Part shown: positions 55,101 to 64,000 of the stretch, piece after piece
Layout: every line of letters begins with the position of its first letter
How positions within the stretch are numbered: the stretch's first letter is position 1
Assembly: GCF_036711975.1 (NCBI RefSeq)
Contig: NC_091966.1
Coordinates: 9,803,501 to 9,867,500 of the forward strand
Length of the DNA stretch: 64,000 nucleotides
DNA from: Onthophagus taurus
Taxonomy: Eukaryota > Arthropoda > Insecta > Coleoptera > Scarabaeidae
Reading direction: 5' to 3'
Notes under the pieces: model-generated
Told to the model about the DNA's origin: nothing
Database searches by the model: none
The model's input: the letters and a program-made list of their open reading frames with translations, nothing else
Translations under genes and position numbers: made by a program

Positions 55101-55774
55101 TTCATTACCGTCGCGAATTACAAAAAATAAGATTAAGGTGTTTTATATCTAAAATTATAACTTATTTGGCATTTTGAAACAATTTCGTAAAATACAGACC
55201 ACATTACTCAACAGTTAATAATATTAGGTGCTATGCAACATATTCTTTATCATACAAACCGCAAGATAATTCACATTACAAAATATTTTTTATTTTTTAA
55301 TTCAGTACATTGAAATAATCATTAAAAATAATCCGTATTTTGAACTTCTATAAATAAATTGAATAAAAATCGTTTTAAAAAATTCTTAGAAAATTGATTT
55401 CTAATGTTTTTGTGATAGTTCCTGATAAAACGTTGCTTTAACTAAAAGTAAAAGCTTAACAGGATTGTTAACATTAAAACATTTCCATGGCCGTAAAACT
55501 TTGTACAATTCGCAGTTTATTGCCCATTAAGATACCCGCATATATATCCCGACATTCTTTCATTTACTGTTTCCAGTTAGCGTTTTAAATCGAAACAAAT
55601 ACCCAAACAATTTTATAACCAAGTTTTTTTTTAATTCTTCAAATAAAGTACAGGGAAATCAATCAACTTTGATAATATAAAATAAAACTTACTTTTACTT
55701 CCACAATCTGCACAAAAACTATTTCCGGGCGCCTTCAACAACTTGAGGAGTTCCTTTTCATTTCTGTCTGCCAT
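40129..55774 (-). CDS. ADAP1: ADAP1 (centaurin-alpha), ArfGAP with dual PH domains
   Basis: GTPase-activating protein for Arf6 that binds PIP3/IP4 at the membrane. Three exons on the minus strand: 55774-55693, 47312-47087 and 40972-40129, with introns of 8.4 and 6.1 kb, phases consistent, giving 383 residues (human 374). The zinc finger follows the ArfGAP pattern CX2CX16CX2C (Cys 21, 24, 41, 44) with the catalytic arginine at 49 (GVHRSMG). PH1 spans about 132-240 (YMEGFLKKRG, FVLSESDNTLKYF) and PH2 about 250-355 (EGWLYKTGP, FKKRWFSLENRKLMY). MADRNEK at 55774 is the first ATG in frame; the open frame upstream lacks an ATG. The C-terminal tail is Arg/Lys/Ser-rich. Introns are loaded with transposon relics. 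Divergent from TXN2. Confidence 0.93.
41210..41640 (+). mobile_element. Jockey-type LINE C-terminal fragment
   Basis: Plus-strand codons SKLEYGSVIWPSQYV...LERIQRRFLKYLSLRLDGSYPDRGMDYASLLQRHNF match the common region after the reverse transcriptase in jockey-clade LINEs (LEYxSxVWxP, IQRRFLRxL). The frame then shifts. Located in ADAP1 intron 2, antisense to the gene. Confidence 0.85.
42200..42535 (+). mobile_element. Pogo/Tigger-like transposase C-terminal relic
   Basis: Plus-strand codons read ELIQEGL*LASKLDNYFGKHDPNEERAGNFQRELKSLMAPYSELYKGL, a pattern of the helical C-terminus of CENP-B/jerky/Tigger-type transposases. One in-frame stop and an upstream frame change (DIEELLFEKS). It lies in ADAP1 intron 2. 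Confidence 0.6.
42860..43120 (+). mobile_element. RTE-type LINE tail, third copy
   Basis: Plus-strand blocks MRVMEMKVLRLNVTLRDRQTNTCIRERCNIQDVV and, in another frame, RWKEWMRVDWPKHDRPR match the RTE tail seen at 2995-3360 (NIRExCGVxDVVRWxRQ, RPPKRW). Frameshifted and truncated. Confidence 0.7.
43121..45185. other. ADAP1 intron 2, no gene seen
   Basis: Strongly A/T-rich; no supported exon, and no repeat that I can name. Confidence 0.4.
45186..46279 (+). mobile_element. DUF4817/DDE_3 (Tc1-mariner group) transposon relic
   Basis: About 1.1 kb with matching ends: GTGTCACAGAATGATTATTC at about 45193 and its near complement GAATATTTATTCTGTGACAC ending CCCTGTA at 46279. The plus-strand pieces of transposase are an N-terminal HTH region (FRTVRNGDFEDQILQQFENNPKTRTR, then VWSVLKKGYPFHIQ), PRLQFDECYLN, FPSDVLWTDEAYFTRNDYFNTHN (first catalytic Asp) and VFQHDGAHFGLNCRNYLN plus RWIGRGGPISW (second Asp region). 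Multiple frameshifts and stops; inactive. Confidence 0.85.
46280..47086. other. ADAP1 intron 2, no gene seen
   Basis: A/T-rich, with a slightly GC-richer patch around 46730-46830 containing GCATGCATATCGC and GCCGGCATGC. No ORF or repeat is supported. Confidence 0.4.
47313..49317. other. ADAP1 intron 1, no gene seen
   Basis: Short ORFs (for example 47881-48120 and 48710-48967, minus) have no recognisable domain. No exon is supported in this part. Confidence 0.35.
49318..49505 (-). mobile_element. LINE reverse transcriptase N-terminal fragment
   Basis: Minus-strand codons INITPLNIGEIRYAIKALRFKKASGIHNLLQKIWDKEVIP match the start of LINE reverse transcriptase domains (EIxxAIKxLKxxKAxGxDxLPxEIW). 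About 60 residues remain, ending at a stop. Confidence 0.7.
49506..50739. other. ADAP1 intron 1, no gene seen
   Basis: A/T-rich. A short GC-richer piece near 50268-50300 (ATGGCGGGACCGGATGTTG) stands out but gives no frame of note. Confidence 0.35.
50740..50915. promoter_or_regulatory. CpG-rich island in ADAP1 intron 1
   Basis: About 175 bp dense in CG dinucleotides (GCGCCGCACGCG, GTCCGCCGCCG, ACGCCGCGTGCGAGACGCG, GGCGCCCGAGGTCGTCG) inside otherwise 30-35% GC intron. No ORF or repeat signature. It may be an alternative promoter or enhancer; this is inference from composition. Confidence 0.4.
51118..51183. repeat. Small hairpin in ADAP1 intron 1
   Basis: TAACCTTTTGGAGACT and its complement AGTCTCCCAAAGGTTA are separated by about 35 nt. 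One G-T/A-C mismatch in 16 bp. Too short a stem for a typical microRNA precursor. Confidence 0.6.
51184..53575. other. ADAP1 intron 1, no gene seen
   Basis: Around 51950-52800 several degraded frames suggest an old mobile element, but no motif can be named. The strings ATCGTGTAAAACGA (about 53214) and, on the other side of the Tigger relic, GCGAAATCGTGTAAAAC (54609) look like inner parts of its terminal repeats. Confidence 0.35.
53580..54560 (-). mobile_element. Pogo/Tigger-type DDE transposase pseudogene
   Basis: Minus-strand motifs in order: FSADKSGLFWKKI (first catalytic Asp region, normally NxDETGLFWK), LPFKALLLIDNTPGHPPDSQHENVKVIFF (second Asp region, LLxDNAxGHP), then after frame changes MIAWKKIKILNCGK and a long acidic C-terminal segment in the 129-residue ORF 53620-54009, typical of Tigger elements. 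Frames are broken in several places. Located in ADAP1 intron 1, same strand as the host gene. Confidence 0.82.
54561..55692. other. ADAP1 intron 1, 5' part
   Basis: A/T-rich; the ORFs at 54569-55049 (minus) and 54842-55051 (plus) show no family signature. Donor of ADAP1 exon 1 is GTAAGT at 55692-55687 on the minus strand. Confidence 0.35.
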
Positions 55775-56545
55775 CGTGAAGACCGATCGATCGTTAACAG
55801 CCCCGTCGTTTACTATACCAAAGACACTGTCCAAAATTCCCTTCAAAACACCTTACGTTCACGTATTTTATGAGACGAGACACACTCAACTTTAACTTGA
55901 GTAATTGTATTAGTTATAATAATATTGTTGTGTGCAGTCAATTGTAGTTATTTGCCATCATCGTCCACCATTTTTAAAACGATGCGCTGTTGTTTTTAAA
56001 GTTTCAATCGTTGTTTTCCAATGAATTTACGAGTTATGAAGATTTCTAAGAAGTTCGGGGTGCCCGACGGAGAAATTACACCGAGAACGGCGAACCACCG
56101 AGAGTTGCTGCGCCCCGCGACGTAAACAATCGTTTATTATTTGATATTTTGACCGACGTAGTAAACAACGCCATCTCTTACAACGAACGTGTGCGATGCT
56201 ACTAGGTGGGGGTAAAATACATACACGTTTAGTATTGTTTTGTAGTGGGGGGAAGAAATGAATGAATTTTTAAAACTTCTATTTATAAATCATTTGCAAT
56301 TAATTTATTAATTTTATGATAAAATATTGATTTAAATCAAATTTTTTAATTATAAATAAACAATAAAAACAATTTCTTTGTTTTATCTAAAACATTGAAA
56401 TCCTTGTAAAAGTTATGAATAGTATGTCAAGTAAACAACCTCTTTACCAACATTAGAGTTGACATTGACATTTGACATTTTGTTTTTTATCGTTCCGCTT
56501 CGAAATTTTTCATTGATTTTATCTTTCATAACCGAATTAACTAAA
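55775..56545. promoter_or_regulatory. Divergent promoter region ADAP1 / TXN2
   Basis: 771 bp between opposed start codons. The centre (about 56060-56215) is GC-richer and CpG-containing (CCCGACGGAG, GAGAACGGCGAACCACCG, GCGCCCCGCGACG), contrasting with A/T-rich flanks, as expected of a shared housekeeping promoter. Confidence 0.5.
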
Positions 56546-57077
56546 ATGTTGAGTGTACGTACGACTGCAGTAAAATTGGTAAATTTATCTGGTTGGAAAA
56601 GAAATTTTTCAAACACTTTATTAAAAGCGGCGACGTTCAAAGTGCAGGATGACAAAGATTTTTCCGAAAAGGTCGAGAATAGTAAGGATCCCGTTATTGT
56701 TGACTTTTTCGCTACGTAAGTTAAGAAAATAATCGATTATCAAGGATTTATTTTTATTTCCTTTATTTCCCCAGATGGTGTGGTCCTTGCAAAGCACTTG
56801 AACCCCGCCTAGAAAATATTGCTGCAAAACGTCAAGGGAAAATACAAATTGCCAAGGTTGATGTGGATGACTTAGGAGAAGTTGCAGCCAAATATGAAGT
56901 ATAATCTTTATAACGTGTTATCAAATATAATGAAAACTTTGTTGGTTATAGGTTGGTACAATTCCTGCTTTGGTTGTGTTTCGTAATGGTAAAGTTCAAG
57001 AAAGATTGGTTGGATTACAGGATGAAGATAAATTGAGCATGTGGGTTGATAAAGTTATGGATGGTAAAGAGAAGTAA
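56546..57077 (+). CDS. TXN2: Mitochondrial thioredoxin 2
   Basis: Protein-disulfide reductase of the mitochondrial matrix, reduced by thioredoxin reductase and feeding peroxiredoxin 3. Three exons: 56546-56715, 56775-56898 and 56952-57077, with 53-59-bp GT-AG introns and matching phases, giving 139 residues. The N-terminal about 30 residues (MLSVRTTAVKLVNLSGWKRNF) are basic, hydroxylated and free of acidic residues: a mitochondrial presequence. The active site WCGPC is at residues 58-62 (redox Cys 59 and 62). IPALVVFRNGK holds the cis-Pro. The exon junction falls just before the active-site Trp (ACA split, then TGG), as in many thioredoxin genes. Start is the first ATG (CTAAAATG); upstream open codons lack ATG. 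AATAAA at 57154. Confidence 0.95.
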
Positions 57078-57159
57078 TACTTAACGATGGTTAACATTGA
57101 TGAAGTAGATCCATAGGAATGTACATATAGGAAAAGTGTTGATTAATTCACTTAATAAA

Positions 57160-57685
57160 TCCACCATTATTAAATTATTTTTGTTAAATCTTGAATAAAA
57201 GAAAAATGGAGTCATATTTTATAGTTTTATTTCTAATACACAAAAATAGAGTTGTTTTTAATTCCATAGATGATTAATACACTTTTGTTTGCTTTTAAGC
57301 ATTCATATCATTCTAAATTTGTATTTTGATTAGAAAGACTTTATTTTCATTAGATCTTCAGCTTTGCAGATTTGTTATAAATAAAGAATAAAACTCTTCT
57401 TTTAGCATGGGACCCAAATTATGCCAAGAAAAGGATTTAGAAATAAATATCTAATAGATATAAACTTTTAGTCAAGTATATCATTACTACTTAAGTATCA
57501 CTTTGTAACCAGAGTTGTATTACATAAATAATAGATTTGCAAAGCAAATAAGGACAGATTAGGGCGATAAATTAAGGGCAGGTTAGAAAAATATGCTTTA
57601 CATCTCCTTTTTACTTCAATTCATTCTTGCTTCTAGTCTTTACAAATTAGTAGGGAAATATATCTTTAGACAGCCATAGAATATG
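57160..57685. other. Intergenic, no gene seen
   Basis: A/T-rich spacer after TXN2 with no supported feature. Confidence 0.4.
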
Positions 57686-57689
57686 TGTA

Positions 57690-58190
57690 AAGGGTCAGAC
57701 AATATAAGTATTTGAGCACAACTGTGAATGAAGAAAGCAACAACTGTCAACAAATTAGAATTAAGCAGGTAAGGAGTACATTCGTAGAAATGGGATTTCC
57801 TATGTTGCTTGGATTTAAACCTTGACTTGAAGATACGATTGTGGAGATATTACATTTTGTCGGTGCTGTACTATGGGATGGAAGCTTGGACTCTGAGAGG
57901 GATCGATTGTAAAGAGACTGGAGGCATTTGAGATGTGGATTTATTGGAGGATGCTAATGCTAAGAATCTCATGGACGGAGAAGTGCGATGAAAACTGTTA
58001 TATTCGGGACACATCATGAGAGGGGAAAAGTATTTAGCATTCCAATTTATTATGCAAGGGAAAAACAGAGGAAAGAGATCCACAGGGAGAGGATAAAACT
58101 CATGGTTAAAGAACCTGAGGGCTGCAATAATAGCCAGCTATTTAGATCTCCGGTCTCCAAAGTGAAAATCGCCTTAGCTGCTTAAATGAT
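57690..58190 (+). mobile_element. LINE endonuclease/reverse transcriptase C-terminal relic
   Basis: Plus-strand frames give IKYLSTTVNEESNNCQQIRIKQVRSTF, LYYGMEAWTLR, KRLEAFEMWIYWRML, LRISWTE, YSGHIMRGEKYLAFQFIMQGKNRGKRSTGRG, NSWLKNLR. This is the widespread insect LINE tail (YGxExWTLR, LEAFExWxYRRMLxISWT, GRGRxxxSWLxNLR). Blocks fall in different frames; dead. Confidence 0.88.
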
Positions 58191-58740
58191 TGTATAAGGA
58201 TTGTAGTAAAATAGTTTTCCATGTAAATATTGCAAATTTGGTTGCCTATAACATTAAAGAAAAGATATTCCATTTGTTTGTTGGATACCAAAATTTACTT
58301 TTATTTACAAAAGCTTTGAGTTATTTCATATATGTATAAGATATAATCACTTAATTTAAAATTAATTTGTAAATCCAAACATTCAAAAATTATTGTAACG
58401 CGTTTGAATTTGGCGCGCTAGTAGCTATATAGAAATTCATATAAATATATAACAATTAAATGTAAAAGAAGTAGTAAATTCATGAGCCCTACAGTTATTG
58501 TTGAATATACTACTTTTTCCCTTTCATTTTTCTTTAACGACGTTATTTTCCTACACTTTTGTATAACCTCAATGCTGTTAAATATTCTGTGTTATTATCG
58601 TTCACAGAGTACTCTGTGTTATCGTTATTATCTATTCTGTGGAATTTATGACATTTCGTGACAGTTTGCATCTGGTACACTTAACCTAAAAAGAAATCGA
58701 ATTCTAAAATTCTTTTAAAGTTCAATAAAATAAGTTTACA
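58191..58740. other. Intergenic upstream of GPATCH1
   Basis: A/T-rich. Contains a short duplicated phrase (ATTCTGTGTTATTATCG / CTGTGTTATCGTTATTATC) near 58585-58635. The GPATCH1 promoter is presumably in the last 150 bp; no TATA box is clear. Confidence 0.4.
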
Positions 58741-61016
58741 ATGTCAGATTCGGATGAGGAATCGTTTAGTTTTTATGGAAAACCACTGGAACAATACGAT
58801 GAAGGTTAGATTTTTTAAATATTAACTTTAAATATTATTTTAAATCATTATCTAAACTAAAATGCTATTTATTAGATTCGATTCCAAAGCGAAAACCAAT
58901 CCCTGTAGAAGATCAAATAGCAACAGATGACCATGGAAGAAGAAGATTTCATGGAGCATTTACCGGAGGGTTTTCAGCAGGATTTTTTAATACTGTTGGT
59001 TCTTTAGAAGGTTGGAAACCCACAGAGTTTAAAAGTTCCCGATCTGAAAAGGCTGAAAGAAAAGTAGCAAAACCTGAAGATTTTATGGATGATGAAGATA
59101 TGGGGGAACATGGATTTGCCCCACAAACAGTTCGGGCTACAAAGGATTACTCCACATCTAAAAAAAGAAAAAAAGCAGTTTTTTCAGAAGGTCCTATTCC
59201 AGGTATTCCTGTTTTACAATCATTAATTGAAGCGGGAAATGAAACTATCGGATATTTGTTAATGAAAAATATGGATCTAAAAAAGAAAAAGGAAGTTTTA
59301 GAAGCTTCACATGAAGGTGGACCTAAAGTTTATGGATGTGTAATGCCAAAAACATACGAGATAGAAAGAAATATTGAGAATGATGACATCATCCCAAACA
59401 TTTTCCGTGTATATATAAAATCACCTAAAAGTAATACATTCGGATTGGGTTATAGTGGTTTAGATAAATCGGAATTGAGCTTAAGAAAGTCAACTCAACT
59501 GGTTGTCAAAGATCAAAATAATCGTAAATTAGCTATTTCTGGGCAAGCCTTTGGTGTGGGGGCTTTTGAAAATGATGATGAAGATATTTATGCTAAAGAT
59601 GATATGTCACAGTATGATTTTGAAATTACCAAAGAAAAAAAGGGGAAAAATGAAAATCGTAACTTTAACCATCCTGAATTTATTAAAGGATCTCAATTAC
59701 TTAATAATAAAAAATATCCACCTCCCACAATTCCACAAAGTTTTAGTGGGAAACATAAAATTCGTAAATCACGATTTGAGCCTATTCATCAAGAAGAGGA
59801 TAAAAAAGAGATTAAACGGAAGGATATGAATGCAGCTATAAGAGCTAAATATATTGGAGAAGAAGTTCCTGGTACTTCAAAAGAATTATTTAAGGAAACA
59901 CCAAGTGGAAGCGCAACAATAAATAAAGAAAATATTAAGAAAACGGAAAATGTTAAAATAAAACAAGAAAGTTCAGGATTTTCAAATTTAATTTTTGATA
60001 AATTTGTTTCTGCAAGTATTAGTGAAAATCCACATGATATTTTAGCAAAAGTTGAGCCAACATATACAGAACATGGAACTAAGGAAATGCGAGATGCTGC
60101 TAAGTTAAAAATGTATGGACCATTAACAAGGGTTATCATCGATTGGCAACCTTGTAGTTTGGTTTGTAAAAGATTTAATGTTAAAGAACCTGTGTATGAT
60201 GAAAATAGGAAAGATAGAGGTAAAAAGAAAAATCAAATTTTCTTTGAGTATGAAAAACATAAAGATGAAGGATTAGTGTTAAAACCTGGTTTAATAAACA
60301 CAAAGGAAGATACTATTATTGAAGATAAAAATATTGAAGAAATCAAAAGTGTTGAAGAAATTAAAAGTATCATGGAACCACAAAAAGAACAAATTCAAGA
60401 CATAAAACAATCAATTACCGAAATTGATCTTGTAAGGAGGGAAGAAATAAGTGAAGGACTTTCATTAGATAAGAAATATGATGAGCCAAAACAAATTCAA
60501 GAAACAGATAAAATAGATGTAGCCAAAAATATTGATCTTTTTAAAGCGGTGTTTTTAAGTAGTAGTGAATCAGAATCTGAAGATGAAGTTGAACAAAAAT
60601 CCCAAGAGGATAATCAAGATTCTAATCTAATAGAAACTATCACAAAGACGGTTTTAACCGAAGATTTAATAATAAAATTTAAACCTAGGAAAGAAGGGAT
60701 TTTATCTAATATTAATTTTACGCCTTTATCAAAACCAGAAACTAGCGAAAAAGAAATTCCAGAAATGACAACAAAAGACACTAAAGTGAATCAGAAAGAA
60801 GAGACGAAAGATCCGCTTCTTTATGGTCCAGCATTACCTGTTTCAGTTGAAAAAACTTGTGTTTATGTTCCTCCTAAAATTAATTCAAAACCGGCGGAGG
60901 AACAGTGGGTTGAAAAAGATTTGATAGAGAAAATACAAAAACATAAGAAGAAACATAAGAAGGAAAAAAAGAAAAGTAAAGATAAAAAGCATAAAAAGTC
61001 TAAGCATAGAAAATAA
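58741..61016 (+). CDS. GPATCH1: G patch domain-containing protein 1 (GPATCH1)
   Basis: Nuclear spliceosome-associated protein found in catalytic-step complexes. Two exons: 58741-58804 and 58876-61016 (71-bp intron, phase 1), giving 734 residues (human 931). The N-terminus MSDSDEESFSFYGKPLEQYDE, then DDHGRRRFHGAFTGGFSAGFFNTVGSLEGWKP, is the diagnostic N-terminal family domain. The G-patch position (about residues 130-160) reads ETIGYLLMKNMDLKKKKEVLEASHEG: the usual Trp and Gly run is replaced by a Lys-rich segment, so the motif is degenerate. KVYGCVMPKT and FGLGYSGLDKSE are conserved downstream. RDAAKLKMYGPLTR and FNVKEP follow at about 410-440. The C-terminus is a Lys/His-rich tail like human. 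Start at ATG 58741 (TTTACAATG). AATAAA at 61030. Confidence 0.95.
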
Positions 61017-61059
61017 GAAGTATTTGATTAATAAAGTTTTATTCTGTGATATATTCTGT

Positions 61060-61560
61060 ATAATAATAATTTTAGGTGTATATATATTTTAAAGAATTCA
61101 ATTAATTAATGGAATCATGATAAATGTAATAACTAAGTGATTAATAATAAGATTATTTGATTTAAAATTTAACAATCAAATTGAGAATTTAATAAGATAA
61201 TTTTTTGATATATACAGGTGTTTCTGTAAGACTTACAGAAACGCCTCGCCTGTATAACAAATTAATCGCATTAAAGGCGTTCAGAGACACTGTCGACTAA
61301 GTAACAAATTGTAATAACGACGATAATAAGATCTAAAGTTAATTTGTCATAAATTGTTCCCATTAAGGAATTATATTCTATACCAACTTATGCTCTCAAT
61401 CTATCGCAAAATGTTTCACTTAAATTTAAAATATACTTGCAAGATAATGTATGCTTGGTAGAACTCAATAGAAATTTTGTAAGAAAAATAAACTAATCTA
61501 CTTTATTTGTTGTTATGTCAGGTGACAAATGAATTGTAGACAAAATAGAATTATTATACA
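61060..61560. other. Intergenic with small palindrome
   Basis: A/T-rich spacer downstream of GPATCH1, no gene. It contains the palindrome at 61211-61256, listed separately. Confidence 0.4.
61211..61256. repeat. Back-to-back TIR palindrome
   Basis: TATACAGG...GTTTCTGTAAG is followed at once by CTTACAGAAAC...CCTGTATA. The two ends look like transposon terminal repeats (TACAGGTGTTTCTGTAAG) joined with almost no interior, flanked by TA. Confidence 0.75.
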
Positions 61561-61574
61561 AATTAGTATTAAAT

Positions 61575-62165
61575 ATAATAATCTTTTTTGTCATAAAAGT
61601 CCATAGCACATAAAGGCATGAAATTACATTTATTCAAACAACAATGTACAATCAAAGTTCGAAGGATCCACGCTTCACACGGGATCGCAGACACCCTGGC
61701 GGAGAGGTACTCGACGTCGAGATCGTCCCAGTCTGAAAGGCGCGCTTCTGATTGTCGAGACATGAAAAAGTGCATACTCGTCTGATTTAGACGAGTAAGT
61801 GGGCCACTGTGGAGGTGATTATGGCTAGAAAATTGGTGCAAATAGCATTAGGAGCGGGCGCTGGGTCCTGATGGAATGTCCAGGGGCGCCCGTTGAAGTG
61901 AGACTTGCTCCAAGAGCACTTCCTTCATCAGAATCCACTTGAACTCCTTGATCCACAAAAGTCAATGTTTTTCCGGTCAAAGTCACTCCGGCATAATTCA
62001 TGATCTGCCTCTTTTGATTGAACGCTTCCTGAACCGTTCGCGCGAAAATTCTGTCATTTTAGCTCAATCGTGAATAACTTCTCATCAATGAAGAGGATGT
62101 CTTTCAGCTCCGCCAGTGAGAAATGTTTCAGAAGTTCGTGACATCTCTGAAGACGAGTGGTCTTC
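61575..62165 (-). mobile_element. Mariner-like transposase pseudogene
   Basis: Minus-strand pieces: LFIDEKLFTIEL (first catalytic Asp), a KxxDFxG-type block, GRPWTFHQDPAPAPNA (second Asp, normally FQQDGAPxH) and, in another frame, a C-terminal piece in the 90-residue ORF 61569-61841. The order and spacing fit mariner-type transposases like the relic at 28090-28570 but a different part survives. Stops and frameshifts throughout. Confidence 0.75.
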
Positions 62166-62169
62166 ATAT

Positions 62170-64000
62170 GTTCCGTCAAAATATGAATCTTTTATGAATC
62201 ACGAGTTTATGTACCTAAAAAATATAATATAATTTTTCTATATTTGATCAATCACAATATTTCCTATACTGGTTTGCTTCACAGTTTAAAAACCCGTTTG
62301 TATTGGCCCCACATGACTAAAAATATAAATTTATGGAAAAAAAGGTGAAAAAATTCATAAATATACCAAGTCTCATCTTCAGAAAATTCTTATTTTGAGA
62401 GGCAGATTTGAACACATTTACCTGGGCATGAGGCCCCTCTCATAGTTACTGAGCGCACTCGTTAGCCTGAAGTTTACCCTCTCAAAAATATTTCTTTCAC
62501 TATGGCTCACAGACTACTACATAATTATTTTTTTACTTTTGGTATCTTCCACACCATCACTTATAACCAAGGAAGACAATTCAAGTCCCAAGTTTTTCGA
62601 CAATTCAATAACCTTTTAGGGACTAATCAATTTTGTACTTCCACTTACTACTCTTAAAATGATGGTTATTTGGAGAAATTTTACAGAATTCTCAAAACAG
62701 GCATTACTGTCAGCGGAGCTGGTAATAAATGGAGATCTTGGTTGCTCTTCTGCAGAGCTATTGTCTGACCAGCCGCTAAAGCTGCTCCACGATTTTTTCC
62801 TGGATTCACATTCCTCGGCAGAAATAGAACCGTTCTAAATCTGCACTTACTTGTAAATACGAACGACAGTTCTTGAACCTCTGAATATTCTTTTTCATAG
62901 GAAGGAGGAATAGTTGTAGTGTGCATTTTTGTTAAATTATCAAATTACCTTTTTTTTGTATCCAGGTTATCATGATTTATTATTATAAACAAAAATAATA
63001 TATTATATATAAAATATCTTATAAAAACTGAAATATCGTTTTAAATTGATACCCTCAGTTTTATAAATATTGTTGTAGTGTTCTAACCCACTACAAAGTT
63101 AATTGCTAAATTCTGTTATCATTCAGGAACCAAAACATCAAACCAAACACCATTTAACAAACATATTTTTTATTTGCTATGCTAAACTTATTCCCATAAA
63201 CTGATGAAAGTTGTTCTTAAGCATTCATTTTGCTAAACCTTCCAATAATTATGATAATTTGAGTATCTTGGTTTACATTTCCATCCATCATTGATTGATC
63301 TACATGCTTATATTTTGTTTTGTCATCATTTGTTCTGCCTCATCAACGCTTCAGCTCTGTTTTGAGAGAAGGCGGATGAATTATTGCAAGAAGTACTCTT
63401 CAAATGTACTAGAAAACAAGTTCCGTAGGCTTAAGTATTGTTGTCGTATTTGGTTAGGACAAAATTGGACAGAGTTTTTCAGAATTCTTTTAGTGTATTG
63501 CCAAAATGATAAGCGAGAGATTTTAGAGCTTCAATATCACGCAGATTGGGTGAGTATATTGACGCTATGATATTATTAGTACTTTGTTGTAATAATAAAT
63601 TTGTTGCTGGGGTTAAACTTTTATTGTATTCAACTATTATACAAATGATATCTACTGTAATGAAATCTATCGTAAAAACAATTGATTTAAATTACTTGTA
63701 GATTTCTACATTGTCCAGATCGTAGTAATAAATTAAACTCACTAGATGGCATTAGCAACTATCATTTTGGCCGAAACCTCTTTTTTTCTGTTTGGTCGAT
63801 TTTTCTTAAATTCCTCTTAAACCTTTAATGGGTTGCGGTTAAAATTCGGTGAACTCGTACGGAAACCGCAGCCTCATCGAAATGAATTGCCGGTAATTGA
63901 TTGTAACTGTAAATACAATCTCTTTGGCTCTTTAGACGGACAAGAAACGAAAAAAAATATATATATAACCACGATCCATTCTACAGGCTTTTATGAATGT
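62170..64000. other. No gene seen at right end
   Basis: Two ORFs (62681-62926 minus and 63295-63570 plus) have no recognisable domain and no splice context that I can defend. The final 170 bp (about 63825-63930) are GC-richer and free of ORFs; they could be a regulatory region or part of a gene outside the window. Confidence 0.35.

Noticed and set aside
55775-55846. N-terminal extension of ADAP1
   Set aside because: The open frame has no ATG; the family starts a few residues before the first zinc-finger cysteine, matching ATG 55774.
62681-63570. Two short ORFs near the right end as genes
   Set aside because: No domain, no codon-use contrast with surroundings, no splice or signal context.

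Overview
The window is AT-rich nuclear DNA of an animal, almost certainly an insect. Genes have short phase-conserved introns with GT-AG ends, long introns are full of transposon debris, and the proteins are animal housekeeping or regulatory families. The transposon mix (RTE-, jockey- and R1-type LINEs, copia, mariner, DUF4817-type and pogo/Tigger DNA elements, long-TIR foldbacks) fits a holometabolous insect such as a beetle. The order is inferred, not proven.

Layout. An omega-class glutathione S-transferase (minus strand, first exon not located) lies head to head with an intronless FSIP1-family coiled-coil gene (1376-2671). About 4 kb of LINE debris follows. From about 6.6 to 31.7 kb lies one large plus-strand gene, ATF4 (cryptocephal in Drosophila): a non-coding first exon (to 6807), a coding exon (12239-12649) and a bZIP exon (31028-31722). 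Its leader shows the classic ATF4 upstream-ORF arrangement: two 3-codon uORFs and a 61-codon uORF overlapping the main start. The 18.4-kb second intron carries a probable second promoter and in-frame alternative first exon (17599-17617) whose predicted leader has no upstream AUG. An intact copia retrotransposon with identical LTRs (17700-22228) sits 82 bp after that exon's donor. Foldback, MITE, mariner and hairpin repeats fill the rest.

NAT9 (minus, four exons) and WBP11 (plus, four exons) form a bidirectional pair with start codons 257 bp apart. After 4.5 kb of repeats comes ADAP1 (ArfGAP with dual PH domains, minus, exons at 40129-40972, 47087-47312 and 55693-55774). Its two long introns hold jockey, RTE, DUF4817/mariner and Tigger remnants. 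ADAP1 diverges from mitochondrial thioredoxin 2 (56546-57077), which is followed by GPATCH1 (58741-61016). The last 3 kb hold a mariner remnant and sequence without a recognisable gene.

The genes do not form one pathway. Two (WBP11, GPATCH1) are spliceosome-associated, two (GSTO, TXN2) are thiol-redox proteins, and ATF4 is the integrated stress response transcription factor. The most interesting structure is the dual translational design of ATF4 and its recent copia insertion. Exon borders were placed by eye from splice consensus, reading frame and family similarity. No alignment or database search was run.
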